Of a stretch of DNA of 64,000 bases, positions 34,458 to 42,353 are shown one piece after another. The notes below the pieces were generated by a model. The model searched no databases and was not told the DNA's origin. It worked only from the letters and a program-made list of their open reading frames with translations. Source of the stretch: Chloroflexota bacterium (GTDB lineage Bacteria > Chloroflexota > UBA11872 > UBA12225); assembly GCA_030447525.1 (NCBI GenBank), contig JAUJOR010000008.1, forward strand, positions 185,503-249,502. The letters run 5' to 3'. Numbering within the stretch: the stretch's first letter is position 1; every line of letters begins with the position of its first letter. A program made the translations under genes and the position numbers.

Positions 34458-34600
34458 TCACCGGTACCACTGTGCCTGGGCGGCGAAGAGGCGGGCGTAC
34501 TCCCCACCCCTGCCTTTACCAGGGCGTCATGCGTGCCGTCCTCCGCAAGCCGGCCGTGCGCCAGCACCAGCACGCGATCGGCCATCCGGACGGTCATCCT
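34458..34600 (-). pseudogene. Remnant: C-terminus of an ABC exporter ATPase domain
   Basis: The minus strand reads VRMADRVLVLAHGRLAEDGT, then HDALVKAG, then one frame later GEYARLFAAQAQWYR and TGA at 34458. This is the end of an ABC-transporter ATPase domain (D-R-x-x-V-L-x-x-G-R-x-x-E-x-G-T-H-x-x-L, then G-x-Y-A-x-L-F). The Walker and signature motifs, including the H-loop just before, are absent: the homology stops at ~34600, where a plus-strand fragment (LVRHGFIAVSNDYRRRG, alpha/beta-hydrolase-like, 34602-34655) begins. Confidence 0.65.
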
Positions 34601-34709
34601 ACCTCGTGAGGCACGGCTTCATCGCCGTCAGCAACGACTATCGTCGGCGGGGCATGGGCCTGTCCACCCTCCGGCGCCGCCGGCCGGCCGGCGGCGCCGT
34701 TCCTGGGAC

Positions 34710-35360
34710 ATGACCGCGATCCGCCAAGACACGATGTCCACCGCCCCCCGCAGCGGGGAGACTCCGCTGGTGATCGTCTCCGGCGCCCCGGCGACCGGCA
34801 AGACGACCCTGGCCACGCTGCTGGCAGACCGAGTAGGCCTGCCGCTCCTCTGCAAGGACGAGCTGAAGGAGGTTCTCTACGACACGCTTGGCGCCCCGGA
34901 TCAAGCGGCCTCGCGAAGGCTTGCCCCTCCAGCCTACGAGATTCTCTGGACGGTGCTGCGACGCCTGTTGGACGCGGGTGTGGGCGCCGTGGTGGAAAGC
35001 AACTTCTACCGCGACCTGTCGGAGCCGAAGCTGCGTCCGTTCGTCGTCCGCACGCGAGCCGTCCTGATGCACTGCCACACCGACCGCGATAACGCCGCCC
35101 GGCGCTACGCCGAGCGCTTCCACCGCGGCGAGCGGCACCCTTCCCACTTCGACGGCGCCCAGACCGAGCGGCTGCTCGCCGCCATCGACGCGGGCTCGTT
35201 CAGGCCACTCGAGCTCTGCGTGCCCACACTCGTCGTCGATACCACCAAGGCGTACTCACCCGACGTCGGCGCTATTCTCGCCTTCATCGAGCGGGCCTGT
35301 GGCCTGAACACCGGCCGTCGCGCCGGCCCGCCCCGCCCTCATGAAGAGTCGCCCTCATGA
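34710..35360 (+). CDS. P-loop kinase-like ATPase (zeta-toxin/AAA_33 type)
   Basis: A 216-residue protein with an N-terminal Walker A motif (IVSGAPATGKTTLATLLADR), the D-E-L-K-E segment after strand 2, VVESNFYRDLSEP in the position of the acidic Walker-B-like catalytic strand, and a C-terminal VVDTTKAYSPD strand. This order is that of AAA_33/zeta-toxin-like or shikimate-kinase-like small phosphotransferases, often acting on antibiotics or nucleotides. The start is uncertain: ATG 34710 or 34734 (neither with a strong ribosome site). It is probably monocistronic. Substrate unknown. Confidence 0.75.
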   Translation: MTAIRQDTMSTAPRSGETPLVIVSGAPATGKTTLATLLADRVGLPLLCKDELKEVLYDTLGAPDQAASRRLAPPAYEILWTVLRRLLDAGVGAVVESNFYRDLSEPKLRPFVVRTRAVLMHCHTDRDNAARRYAERFHRGERHPSHFDGAQTERLLAAIDAGSFRPLELCVPTLVVDTTKAYSPDVGAILAFIERACGLNTGRRAGPPRPHEESPS

Positions 35361-35533
35361 AGATTGCCCATGCCGCCCACGCCGCCCACGGCTTCCGTCC
35401 GCCGTCCGGCGCCCCGTTCCCCCACGGGAGCCATCTGCGTGCGACCGTTGCTCGGGGATCTACGTTATTGCTGCGAGCGGGCTGCGTGATCGACGGACGA
35501 GTAGTTCGCCCCCCAGGAGGCTGACCCGGCAGG

Positions 35534-36970
35534 CTACCCTTCCTGTGTCCGGCTGTGTCCCTGAGTCCGATACTGCTCCAGCAAGCGCTCCTGCTCCTCC
35601 ACCACGTCCGGCCGCTCCCGCCAGTGGTTGATCGTCTCCTGCGGGTCTTGCCACAGGTCGTAGACGCGGCCCGGAGGCTCGTTGGCGCCCGCCTCGACGC
35701 GTTTGGGCGCTGAGAAGCCACCGCTGCCCAACCCCTGGACAAGCTTCCACCGGCCGCGTCGCAGGGCGAACATGCCGTCCAGCGAGTGGTGCACCACCGC
35801 CCCTCGCAGGAGTGGCCGGTCATCGAGCGCGAGCCGCTCGCCCAGCAACGCCGGCAGGAGGCTCGCGCTATCCGGCGCGTCCTGCGCCCCCAGGGGCTCG
35901 CCGAGGAGGCCGGCGCAGGTCGCCACCAGATCGGTGAGGCAGGCGGTCTGCTCGCACACCGCCCCCTCGGGGGCCACGCCAGGCCAGCGCGCGACGAACG
36001 GGACGCGGTGGCCGCCGTCCCAGATGTCGGCTTTCTGACCGGTCCACGCGCCGTTCGAGGCGTGGCCATGGTGACGCTGCCCGCCGCCGAGGTCGGCGCC
36101 GTTGTCGCTGGTCACGATCACCAGGGTCTTCTCGGCCAGGCGGGAGTCTTCCAGGGCGCGGAGCACCTCGCCCAAGGCAGCGTCCCACTCCACCACGAAA
36201 TCGCCGTACGTGCCGGCGCCGCTGGCGCCGCGGAACTGGGCGTTCGGCACGTGCGGCGTGTGCGGCGAGGTGGTGGCGAAATACATGAAGAACGGTTCGT
36301 CTGGGGCCCTACGCCGGGCGTGGATGTAGCCCACTGCGCGCTCGGTCAAACGCGGCATCACCCCGCCCATGGTGAAGCCGGGGGAGATGGGCCCGCCGCG
36401 GTAAAAGGCCGGCCGGGGCGAGTCCTCGATGCGGTCGGTGGGGGGCGTCTCGACGCGGTCATCTTCGATGAAGCAGTACGGCGGCATGTCAAGTGAGGCC
36501 GCGATGCCGTAGAACGTATCGAACCCCACGTCGGTGGGGCCACCGCCCACGCGCTGCGCGAAGTCCACGTCCTCAGGGCCCCCGCCGGGCGGGTGCGCCC
36601 ACTCGAGTCCGAGGTGCCACTTGCCGAACGCGGCCGTGGCGTAGCCCCACCGCTTGAGCAGCGCCGGCAGCGTCAGCCGGCCCGGCTCGATCAAGGCTGC
36701 GTCGTACCCGAAGAGCACGCCGCGCTCCAGCCCTGCGCGCCACGCGTAGCGACCGGTCAGGAGACCGTAGCGGGTGGGGGTGCAGACGGCCGAGTTGGAG
36801 TGCATGTCGGCGAAGCGCACCCCTTCTCGAGCCAGCCGGTCGAAATGGGGGGTCGGGACGAGGCCAGCGCTGTTCTGGCAGGAGACGTCCCCGTAGCCCA
36901 GGTCGTCCGCGAGGATGAGCACGATGTTCGGCGGGCGCCCGCTCCCGTGCCCGCCGGCCGGCGCGCTCAT
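35534..36970 (-). CDS. Sulfatase (type I, formylglycine-dependent)
   Basis: A 478-residue alkaline-phosphatase-superfamily enzyme. NIVLILADDLGYGDVSC holds the metal-binding aspartates. The sulfatase signature SAVCTPTRYGLLTGRY contains C63-T-P-T-R, the cysteine that is converted to formylglycine. FGKWHLGLEW, TSDNGADLGG and KADIWDGGHRVPFVARWPG are the further metal and active-site motifs of GalNAc-4- or arylsulfatase-type members. No signal peptide is obvious. The ATG at 36970 overlaps the stop of a sugar-binding-protein remnant by 4 bp (ATGA), so translation was once coupled to an importer gene; removal of sulfate from a carbohydrate is a reasonable inference. Confidence 0.92.
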   Translation of the reverse strand: MSAPAGGHGSGRPPNIVLILADDLGYGDVSCQNSAGLVPTPHFDRLAREGVRFADMHSNSAVCTPTRYGLLTGRYAWRAGLERGVLFGYDAALIEPGRLTLPALLKRWGYATAAFGKWHLGLEWAHPPGGGPEDVDFAQRVGGGPTDVGFDTFYGIAASLDMPPYCFIEDDRVETPPTDRIEDSPRPAFYRGGPISPGFTMGGVMPRLTERAVGYIHARRRAPDEPFFMYFATTSPHTPHVPNAQFRGASGAGTYGDFVVEWDAALGEVLRALEDSRLAEKTLVIVTSDNGADLGGGQRHHGHASNGAWTGQKADIWDGGHRVPFVARWPGVAPEGAVCEQTACLTDLVATCAGLLGEPLGAQDAPDSASLLPALLGERLALDDRPLLRGAVVHHSLDGMFALRRGRWKLVQGLGSGGFSAPKRVEAGANEPPGRVYDLWQDPQETINHWRERPDVVEEQERLLEQYRTQGHSRTQEG

Positions 36971-37385
36971 TGGAGGTACGGGCGCCACTTCTCCGCCCAC
37001 GTCTTGGTCTGGTCCTCCGCCTCGCCGAGCGCATCGCGGACGCCCCGCTTACCCTGCAGCGTGTCGTTCACCAGCGCGGCGACCACGTCGACCAGCTCGT
37101 GGCCGCCCGGCACGGGGGGCGTCCAGAACGCGTGCGGCACCATCTCGATGAACGCCTTGCGGCGCGGTTCGTTCTGGAGGTACTCGGCGCTGTTGCCCAC
37201 CGAGCGGCGCGCGGGTATCCGCGTCAGCCCCAGCGAGAAGCCATGACCTCCTTCTGGAAGGCGTCGAGCGCCGGCCAGCCCCCCTGCAGGTCGACGAAGC
37301 TCTTCATGAACTCGAGCGCCTTGGTGCCCCGCTCGTTGTTGAAGGCCGGCCGGTAGTCGGCCGTCAGGAAGTCGCCCCCTGCTGG
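36967..37385 (-). pseudogene. Remnant: C-terminal third of a sugar-binding ABC protein
   Basis: The minus strand reads DYRPAFNNERGTKALEFMKS, FVDLQGGWPALDAFQKEVMA, then one frame over SLGLTRIPARRSVGNSAEYL, QNEPRRKAFIEMVPHAFWTP and DQTKTWAEKWRPYLQ with stop at 36967. This matches the C-terminal region of family-1 solute-binding proteins (F-N-N-E-x-G-x-K-A-L-E-F, P-x-R-x-S-V). The N-terminal ~280 residues with the signal peptide are gone, cut near 37385. It overlaps the sulfatase start by 4 bp. Confidence 0.75.
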
Positions 37386-37400
37386 CGCAGGTATCGCCGG

Positions 37401-37724
37401 TCAGGGCGCGCTCTCCCGACGCAGTGCCCGCAGGTGATCAACCACGGGGGGCGATGGGGTCTGCCGGCGGGTCTGTTCCACACGCTTGGTGCGCCGCCGG
37501 AGTTCCCCGTCAAGCTCATCGCCGTGGTCGTAGTAGTACGCCAGAACCGAATGCAGTTGGGCCGGCGTGAGGTCGGGGTAGTGCTGCTGGAACTCCTCGG
37601 TGGTCCAGCCCCTAGCCGTATAGTGCTCGAGCAGGGGCACGACGTTGTAGCCCGTGCCGGCGATCACTGAGACTCCGCTGTCGCTGGGCTCGATGTGCCG
37701 GTACCCGGTGGCCGTTGTCGCCAT
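37401..37724 (-). CDS. DUF433 family antitoxin-like protein
   Basis: A 107-residue protein. VIAGTGYNVVPLLEHYTARG, WTTEEFQQHYPDLTPAQLHS and VLAYYYDHGDELDGEL match the DUF433/VapB-like helix-turn-helix pattern (G-T-x-x-x-V-x-x-L, E-x-x-x-x-Y-P-x-L-T-x-x-Q, A-L-x-Y-Y-x-x-H). Such proteins pair with a PIN-like DUF5615 toxin directly downstream. Here the downstream DNA is instead the sugar-binding-protein remnant, so the antitoxin is an orphan. The ATG at 37724 follows GAGG; an in-frame extension to 37745 is less likely. Confidence 0.75.
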   Translation of the reverse strand: MATTATGYRHIEPSDSGVSVIAGTGYNVVPLLEHYTARGWTTEEFQQHYPDLTPAQLHSVLAYYYDHGDELDGELRRRTKRVEQTRRQTPSPPVVDHLRALRRESAP

Positions 37725-37786
37725 GTGAGGGCCTCGCCACAGCATAGCATGACCCGCACATCAGCGTAGACCCCAGTGGGGGGCTC

Positions 37787-38668
37787 GTGCTCGGCGCCAG
37801 CTACGGCGCTGGAACGGTGGGCGTGCTGCCGATCCTCTCGGATGGGCTGCTCGGTGAGGTCACTCACGTAGTGCAGCACACCGGCGAGCCAGGGCCACAT
37901 CCGAACCAGGCCCAACCCCGCGCCCACCAGGTCATCTTCGATCCATCCGGTCGGTGGGCCGTCGTGACCGACCTCGGGCTAGACCGCATCTACGTCTATG
38001 CCGTGAACACCGTCACGGGAGCGTTGATGGCCAACGATCCGCCCCACGTGCAGCTGGACCGCGGGCGCGGCCCGCGCCACGCGGCCTTCCACTTCAATGG
38101 ACGCTGGATGTACGTCATCAACGAGCTGGACTCCACCATCAGTGCCTTCACCTGGGATGGTGCCCGCGGCCTCCTGCGCGAGTTCCAGAACCTCTCCACC
38201 CTGCGCGAGGGCTGGACGGGCCGGCGCTGGCCGGCCCAGGTGGTCGTCCACCCCTCAGGTCAGTGGGTCTACGGCTCCAACCGTGGCTCCGGTCTGGATT
38301 CCGACGATATCGTCGTCTATCGCATCGACCAGGCCACTAGGGCCATGACGCCGGTGGGACACCAGTACTCCGGCGGCCTCGTCCCACGCAACTTCAACAT
38401 CGATCCGTCGGGCACCTTCCTGCTCTGCGCCCACCAGGACAGCGATACGATCATCCCCTTCCGGATCAACCGGGCCACCGGCATGATCTCCCCCACCGGG
38501 CAGACGGTGCAGGTTACCAACCCCACCTGCATCCAGTTCGCCCCGCGCGTCGCCGGCTGGCCCTCAGACCGCTCCGCCGGCCAACGCCGGCCCGCCAGGC
38601 AGGTGGCCCGCCAGGCAGGTGCAGGGAGACGATCCGGGGGCGCCAAGGGGCCCCCGGGCCGCCGATAG
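37787..38668 (+). pseudogene. 5'-truncated lactonase (6-phosphogluconolactonase-type beta-propeller)
   Basis: The open frame encodes PF10282-type lactonase repeats: HQVIFDPSGRWAVVTDLGLD, RIYVYAVNTVTG, RHAAFHFNGRWMYVINELDS, VHPSGQWVYGSNRGSGLD and FNIDPSGTFLLCAHQDSD, ending near NPTCIQFAP, the normal family end. Coding homology begins at PHISVDPSGGLVLGASYGAG (just before the GTG at 37787), which corresponds to residue ~85 of complete proteins. The first propeller blades are lost; the DUF433 gene on the other strand takes their place. An Arg-rich read-through tail (~40 residues) follows. It is probably non-functional. Confidence 0.75.
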
Positions 38669-38674
38669 TCGATA

Positions 38675-39667
38675 ATGGCTCCCATGGACAATCCCCGGCC
38701 AATCCTCGAGCACCTGGGCCTGGCTGCCCCCCGACTACTGGGGACGGGCATCGGCTCGCAGGTGTACGAGTACACGGGCGATACCGTGGTCAAGATCCAC
38801 GGTGGCGCAGACCTGGCCTCCCTCGAGAGGCTGCGCGCCTTTTACGAGCGGTTGTCCGCCTACCGCTTCCCCTTCGCGTTGCCGTCTATCTTGGGGATCG
38901 ACTGTGTGGACGGCACGTTCTTCACCATCGAGCGCCGCCTGCCGGGTGAGATGCTATCGCGCACGCTGCCCCTGCTGGCCGCACGTCAGCGTCGCCTCCT
39001 CCTGGAACGCTACTTGCTCGCCGTGGACGACATCGGGCAGGTCACCTTTCCGGAGCGCCCATTCGGCCATCTGCTCGCGGATCAACCCGTGCACGCCCCC
39101 ACGTGGCGAGGCTTCCTGGAAAAGATGATCGAGCAGGGCCTGCGTCGCGCCGTCGGCTACCTGAACGAGGACGTCGGCGACGTGCAGCGTATCGAGCGCT
39201 TCCTCGAGCAGGAGATCGCCCTTGTCGCCGACGTCCAGACGAAGTCACTCGTGCATGGCGACTACTGGCCGGACAACGTGTTGGTAGACGTGGCGGACGG
39301 AGTGAACGGGCGCCAGGACGTGTCAGCCGTGCTCGACTTCGACGGCATGACGCTCGTCGGCGACCGCCGGCTGGACGTCGCGGGCGCCGTAGTCTTCCTG
39401 GAGATGCGCCAGGGTTATCCGCGCCGGGACTCGGATATCCTCCTCCGGCGGGCCATGATGCAGCATGGCCTCGCCATCGCCCAGATCATCTACTTCTACC
39501 GGATGTGGTACTCCGCCGTCTATGCCCACTGCAAGCCGTTCGACCGGCTCACCTACTTCTGGTGCGTCACGAACTTCCAGCGCCACCTCAGCGCCAGGGC
39601 GGGACGAGGCGCCCCTGCGGGTGTACCGCCTGCCGGTGTACCGCCTGCGGGAGTGCCGTCGCCCTAG
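38675..39667 (+). CDS. Aminoglycoside-phosphotransferase-family kinase
   Basis: A 330-residue protein with a protein-kinase-like fold. LLGTGIGSQVYEYTGDTVVK is the N-lobe loop and Lys strand. SLVHGDYWPDNVLVDVADGV is the Brenner catalytic motif (H-G-D-x-x-x-x-N), and AVLDFDGMTLVGDRRLDVAG carries the metal-binding D-x-D. These kinases phosphorylate aminoglycosides, choline, homoserine or sugars; the substrate is unclear here. A three-copy 15-bp repeat at the 3' end adds a PAGVPPAGVPPAGV tail. It overlaps no neighbour; a terminator hairpin follows 55 bp downstream. Confidence 0.87.
   Translation: MAPMDNPRPILEHLGLAAPRLLGTGIGSQVYEYTGDTVVKIHGGADLASLERLRAFYERLSAYRFPFALPSILGIDCVDGTFFTIERRLPGEMLSRTLPLLAARQRRLLLERYLLAVDDIGQVTFPERPFGHLLADQPVHAPTWRGFLEKMIEQGLRRAVGYLNEDVGDVQRIERFLEQEIALVADVQTKSLVHGDYWPDNVLVDVADGVNGRQDVSAVLDFDGMTLVGDRRLDVAGAVVFLEMRQGYPRRDSDILLRRAMMQHGLAIAQIIYFYRMWYSAVYAHCKPFDRLTYFWCVTNFQRHLSARAGRGAPAGVPPAGVPPAGVPSP
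39614..39658 (+). repeat. Three 15-bp in-frame tandem repeats (PAGVP tail)
   Basis: Units at 39614-39628, 39629-39643 and 39644-39658, each a variant of CCTGCGGGTGTACCG, add the PAGVP tail to the kinase. Confidence 0.7.
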
Positions 39668-39721
39668 CAAGCTCACCCTGTGGGTCAACGGCGCACCGGG
39701 CCACCAGCACCGGGACGGTGG

Positions 39722-39750
39722 ACGCCCCCCCGCGGGGCGGGGGGCGTTAT
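39722..39750 (+). terminator. Rho-independent terminator between convergent genes
   Basis: ACGCCCCCC (39722-39730) pairs with GGGGGGCGT (39739-39747) around the loop CGCGGGGC and is followed by TATT. The stem ends in the stop codon of the convergent dioxygenase gene at 39747. Confidence 0.65.
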
Positions 39751-40640
39751 TCCGTGGTCGGGCCGGCGGGGCGTCCGGCGCGCTCTACCATCTCCAGCAC
39801 CGGCTGACCGTCCTCGTCCACCCACATGCCACAGGGGCCACCGCGCTCGCTAATGCCGAGGTCCACCTCGGTGCCGTCCATACGCAAGACGGGATGGTAG
39901 TACTTGGCCACCTTCTCCGCCTCGGCCGCGATGTAGTGGCCGATGAGCGAGCGGCGGAAGCGATCTTTGCTGACGTTCGACCGGCTGCCGTGGATCAGCG
40001 AGCCGTTGAAGAAGAACACATCTCCCGGCTCCATCTCCACGCGGACGATCTGCTTGCCTGGCGGGATAGGGACGGTGGTGTCGGTAAAGCTGTCCAGGGT
40101 GTTCGCCCGCTCGGTGCACAGCACGGGGAGGTTCTGGGTGCCGGGCACCACCTGCATGCAGCCGTTCTCTGCGTCGCAAGGGTCGAGCGCCATCCAGGCG
40201 GCCATGCACGTCCCCGGCTGCACGTTCAGGTAGAACTGGTCCTGGTGCATCGCCTGGCCCCGGGCGCCGGCGGGCTTGAAGTAGAGCATCGTCTGCACTG
40301 CGTAGGGCGCCTCGCCGAGCAGCTGCCGCATGGCGGCCCCCAGGCGGGGATCGACCAACCAGCGCCGGCTGGTCTCGTCCCAGCGGTGCATGTGGATCAT
40401 GCGCGGGTATCTCTTCAGCGGATCGGCATCCGGATTGCCGATGGGCACGCCGGCCGAGTCACCGGGGTACGTCCCGCTCTCCCGCAGGCGCATGTAGTGA
40501 TCCCGAAGCCCCACCACCTCCTGATTGGAGAACAGCCCGCGCGCGACGACGTACCCATCGCGCTCGTACTGTTGGAGTTGCGCGTCGTCGAAGACGGCTC
40601 CGACGTCTGAGGCGCTGGCCTTGTCCGTCAGCGTTGTCAT
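39747..40640 (-). CDS. Phytanoyl-CoA dioxygenase-family Fe(II)/2-oxoglutarate oxygenase
   Basis: A 297-residue PhyH-family protein. FDDAQLQQYERDGYVVARGL is the family start. The iron triad is H and D in QAMHQDQFYLN plus the distal histidine in GSLIHGSRSNVSKDRFRRS, where the Arg binds 2-oxoglutarate. LDPCDAENGCMQVVPGTQN is the typical P-x-x-x-E-N-G-x-x-x-x-x-P-G-S/T turn. In Chloroflexota and Planctomycetes such genes accompany sugar importers and act on unknown small molecules. ATG 40640 was chosen; the ORF to 40709 adds only low-complexity residues. A sugar-binding protein gene ends 100 bp downstream of the start on the same strand. Confidence 0.88.
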   Translation of the reverse strand: MTTLTDKASASDVGAVFDDAQLQQYERDGYVVARGLFSNQEVVGLRDHYMRLRESGTYPGDSAGVPIGNPDADPLKRYPRMIHMHRWDETSRRWLVDPRLGAAMRQLLGEAPYAVQTMLYFKPAGARGQAMHQDQFYLNVQPGTCMAAWMALDPCDAENGCMQVVPGTQNLPVLCTERANTLDSFTDTTVPIPPGKQIVRVEMEPGDVFFFNGSLIHGSRSNVSKDRFRRSLIGHYIAAEAEKVAKYYHPVLRMDGTEVDLGISERGGPCGMWVDEDGQPVLEMVERAGRPAGPTTE

Positions 40641-40740
40641 TCTGCTCCTCCCACTCTGACTACCTGCTCTCGCTACCGGCTGTGGCAAAGGAGAGCGCCC
40701 CTTTGCCACAGCCGGCGCATGCCTACCCTGGACGCCGGAC

Positions 40741-42114
40741 TCACTTGCCTCCCTGGCGCGCCCAGTAGGCGTCCAGCAGGGCCTGGATCTTTGGCTGCGC
40801 CACGGACAGCGCCTGAGTCGCCGTGGCCTTGCCGTCCATGATGTCGTTTATGGCATCTCCCAGGCCACCGTCCCGGTTGATCTCAGCCTCGGACACGCCG
40901 CCGACCACGTTGATCGAGCCGGTCTTCTGGGTCTGCAGCAGAGCCTGGACGTTGGCGAAGTTGTACGTCTTGCTTGCCAGCGGGGCCCACAGCTTCTCAC
41001 TGGTCTCTGGGAGGTTGCACATCCGCCCCCCCTCGGCGATGCGTCGCTGACCTGGCTCGGACTGGATCCACTTCACCAGCTCCCAGGCTGCGTCCTGGCG
41101 TTTGGTCTTAGCGTTCACGGTGTGGCCGTGTTGGAGGTGCACCGCATGTTGCTGCGCCCCCCGCGGCATTGGCGCCACGTCGTACTGCAGCCCCCCCTGG
41201 CGCGCCGCCTTGGGCCCCCACATCTGGGGCAGGAACCAGGGACCCTCCATCTTCATGGCGGCGTAGCCGAACTGGATGTGGTTCTGGTCAGCAGGGACAC
41301 CTGTGCGGGGCGGGGCAACTCGGAACCGGTTGATCATGTCTCCCAGCTGCGTCTGCAGTTCCTTGGCCACGCCCGGGCTGTCCCACTGGCTCTTCTTTGG
41401 CTCGACCACGCTGTCCCACTCCCTCGCGCCGTTGAGCCGGATCCAGGGAAAGTTGCGCAGGTACCCGCCGTTGGCCTGGTAGCCCCAGTACTGTACGCCG
41501 GACTCCTGCCGCGTCAGCTTGCGTGCCATGTCCACCATGTCGTCGAGCGTCCAACCCTCCTTGGGGTAGGGTACGCCAGCGCGGTCGAACAGGTCCTTGT
41601 TGTAGAAGATGACCATTGGCCCCGTGTCCGCCGTCAGCATATAGGACTTGCCGCGGAGCTTGGACTGCGCCTCGTAGTTGGCGGGCACCACGCGCTGCAA
41701 CGCCTTGTCCTTGCTCAACAATCCATCCAGCGGCAGCAGCAGCCCCTGCAGGGCGTACGGTTGCCAAAACCATCCCTGGAAGTAGTTGACGTCGGGGGCC
41801 TCGTCCGCGGCGAAGAGCGTCTTCAGCTTCTCGTAGTGCTGGCCGGAGGCGTACTGCTCGCCGCTCACCTTGATCGACGGGTGGGCCCGCTGGAGCTCGT
41901 TGATCATGGACGTGTAGACGTCCAAATCCTGGACGTCTGCCCAGATGGAGAGGCGCAGCTCCGCCGGCGACGCGCTCTTCTCCGCCGGCTGTCCGCTGCC
42001 TCCCGTACCGTCGGCCCCGCAGGCGGCCAGCAGCCCTGCGCCTGCCACCGCCGTGACCGAGCCGGCCAGGAGCCCCCTCCGGGCGCGGCGAACGGACCCG
42101 AGATCTCCAGCCAT
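40741..42114 (-). CDS. Sugar-binding lipoprotein of an ABC importer
   Basis: A 457-residue family-1 solute-binding protein. The signal RRARRGLLAGSVTAVAGAGL then LAACG combines consecutive basic residues and a lipobox (Cys ~32). The mature part has LSIWADVQDLDVYTSMINEL, INELQRAHPSIKVSGEQYAS, APDVNYFQGWFW, MVIFYNKDLFDRAGVPYPKE, GYAAMKMEGPWFLPQMWG and AWELVKWIQSEPGQRRIAEG, all conserved elements of the UgpB/MalE-like class. Ligand unknown. The downstream gene is a PhyH oxygenase; no permease is present. The upstream region holds a 10-bp tandem repeat. Confidence 0.93.
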   Translation of the reverse strand: MAGDLGSVRRARRGLLAGSVTAVAGAGLLAACGADGTGGSGQPAEKSASPAELRLSIWADVQDLDVYTSMINELQRAHPSIKVSGEQYASGQHYEKLKTLFAADEAPDVNYFQGWFWQPYALQGLLLPLDGLLSKDKALQRVVPANYEAQSKLRGKSYMLTADTGPMVIFYNKDLFDRAGVPYPKEGWTLDDMVDMARKLTRQESGVQYWGYQANGGYLRNFPWIRLNGAREWDSVVEPKKSQWDSPGVAKELQTQLGDMINRFRVAPPRTGVPADQNHIQFGYAAMKMEGPWFLPQMWGPKAARQGGLQYDVAPMPRGAQQHAVHLQHGHTVNAKTKRQDAAWELVKWIQSEPGQRRIAEGGRMCNLPETSEKLWAPLASKTYNFANVQALLQTQKTGSINVVGGVSEAEINRDGGLGDAINDIMDGKATATQALSVAQPKIQALLDAYWARQGGK

Positions 42115-42170
42115 GGGCGTACCTCCCCTTCGGATGTGCTGCCTTCATCTTGGGGCATGCCGGCCCGGCT

Positions 42171-42230
42171 GTCCACCCGTGCCCACCCGTGCCCACCCGT
42201 GGCCGCGCGTGGCCGCGCGTGGCCATGCGT
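42171..42230. repeat. Six-copy 10-bp tandem repeat
   Basis: Six consecutive decamers (GTCCACCCGT, GCCCACCCGT twice, GGCCGCGCGT twice, GGCCATGCGT) lie between the sugar-binding gene and the ABC exporter pair. The array is degenerate at the first six positions but keeps the terminal CGT. Confidence 0.8.
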
Positions 42231-42353
42231 GGGGGACGGCGTCATCTTGGTCGGCGGCTGCTCTGCGGATCTCCAGGTCGGCGCGAAGCGGCTCGGCAAG
42301 GATCGTCCAGGCTGCCGGCTGAGCTGACCCGGGCCCCCTTGTGGGGGAGACCA

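Noticed and set aside
41122..42327. 401-residue plus-strand frame opposite the sugar-binding gene
   Set aside because: Shadow with no homology; minus strand has a lipoprotein signal and family motifs.
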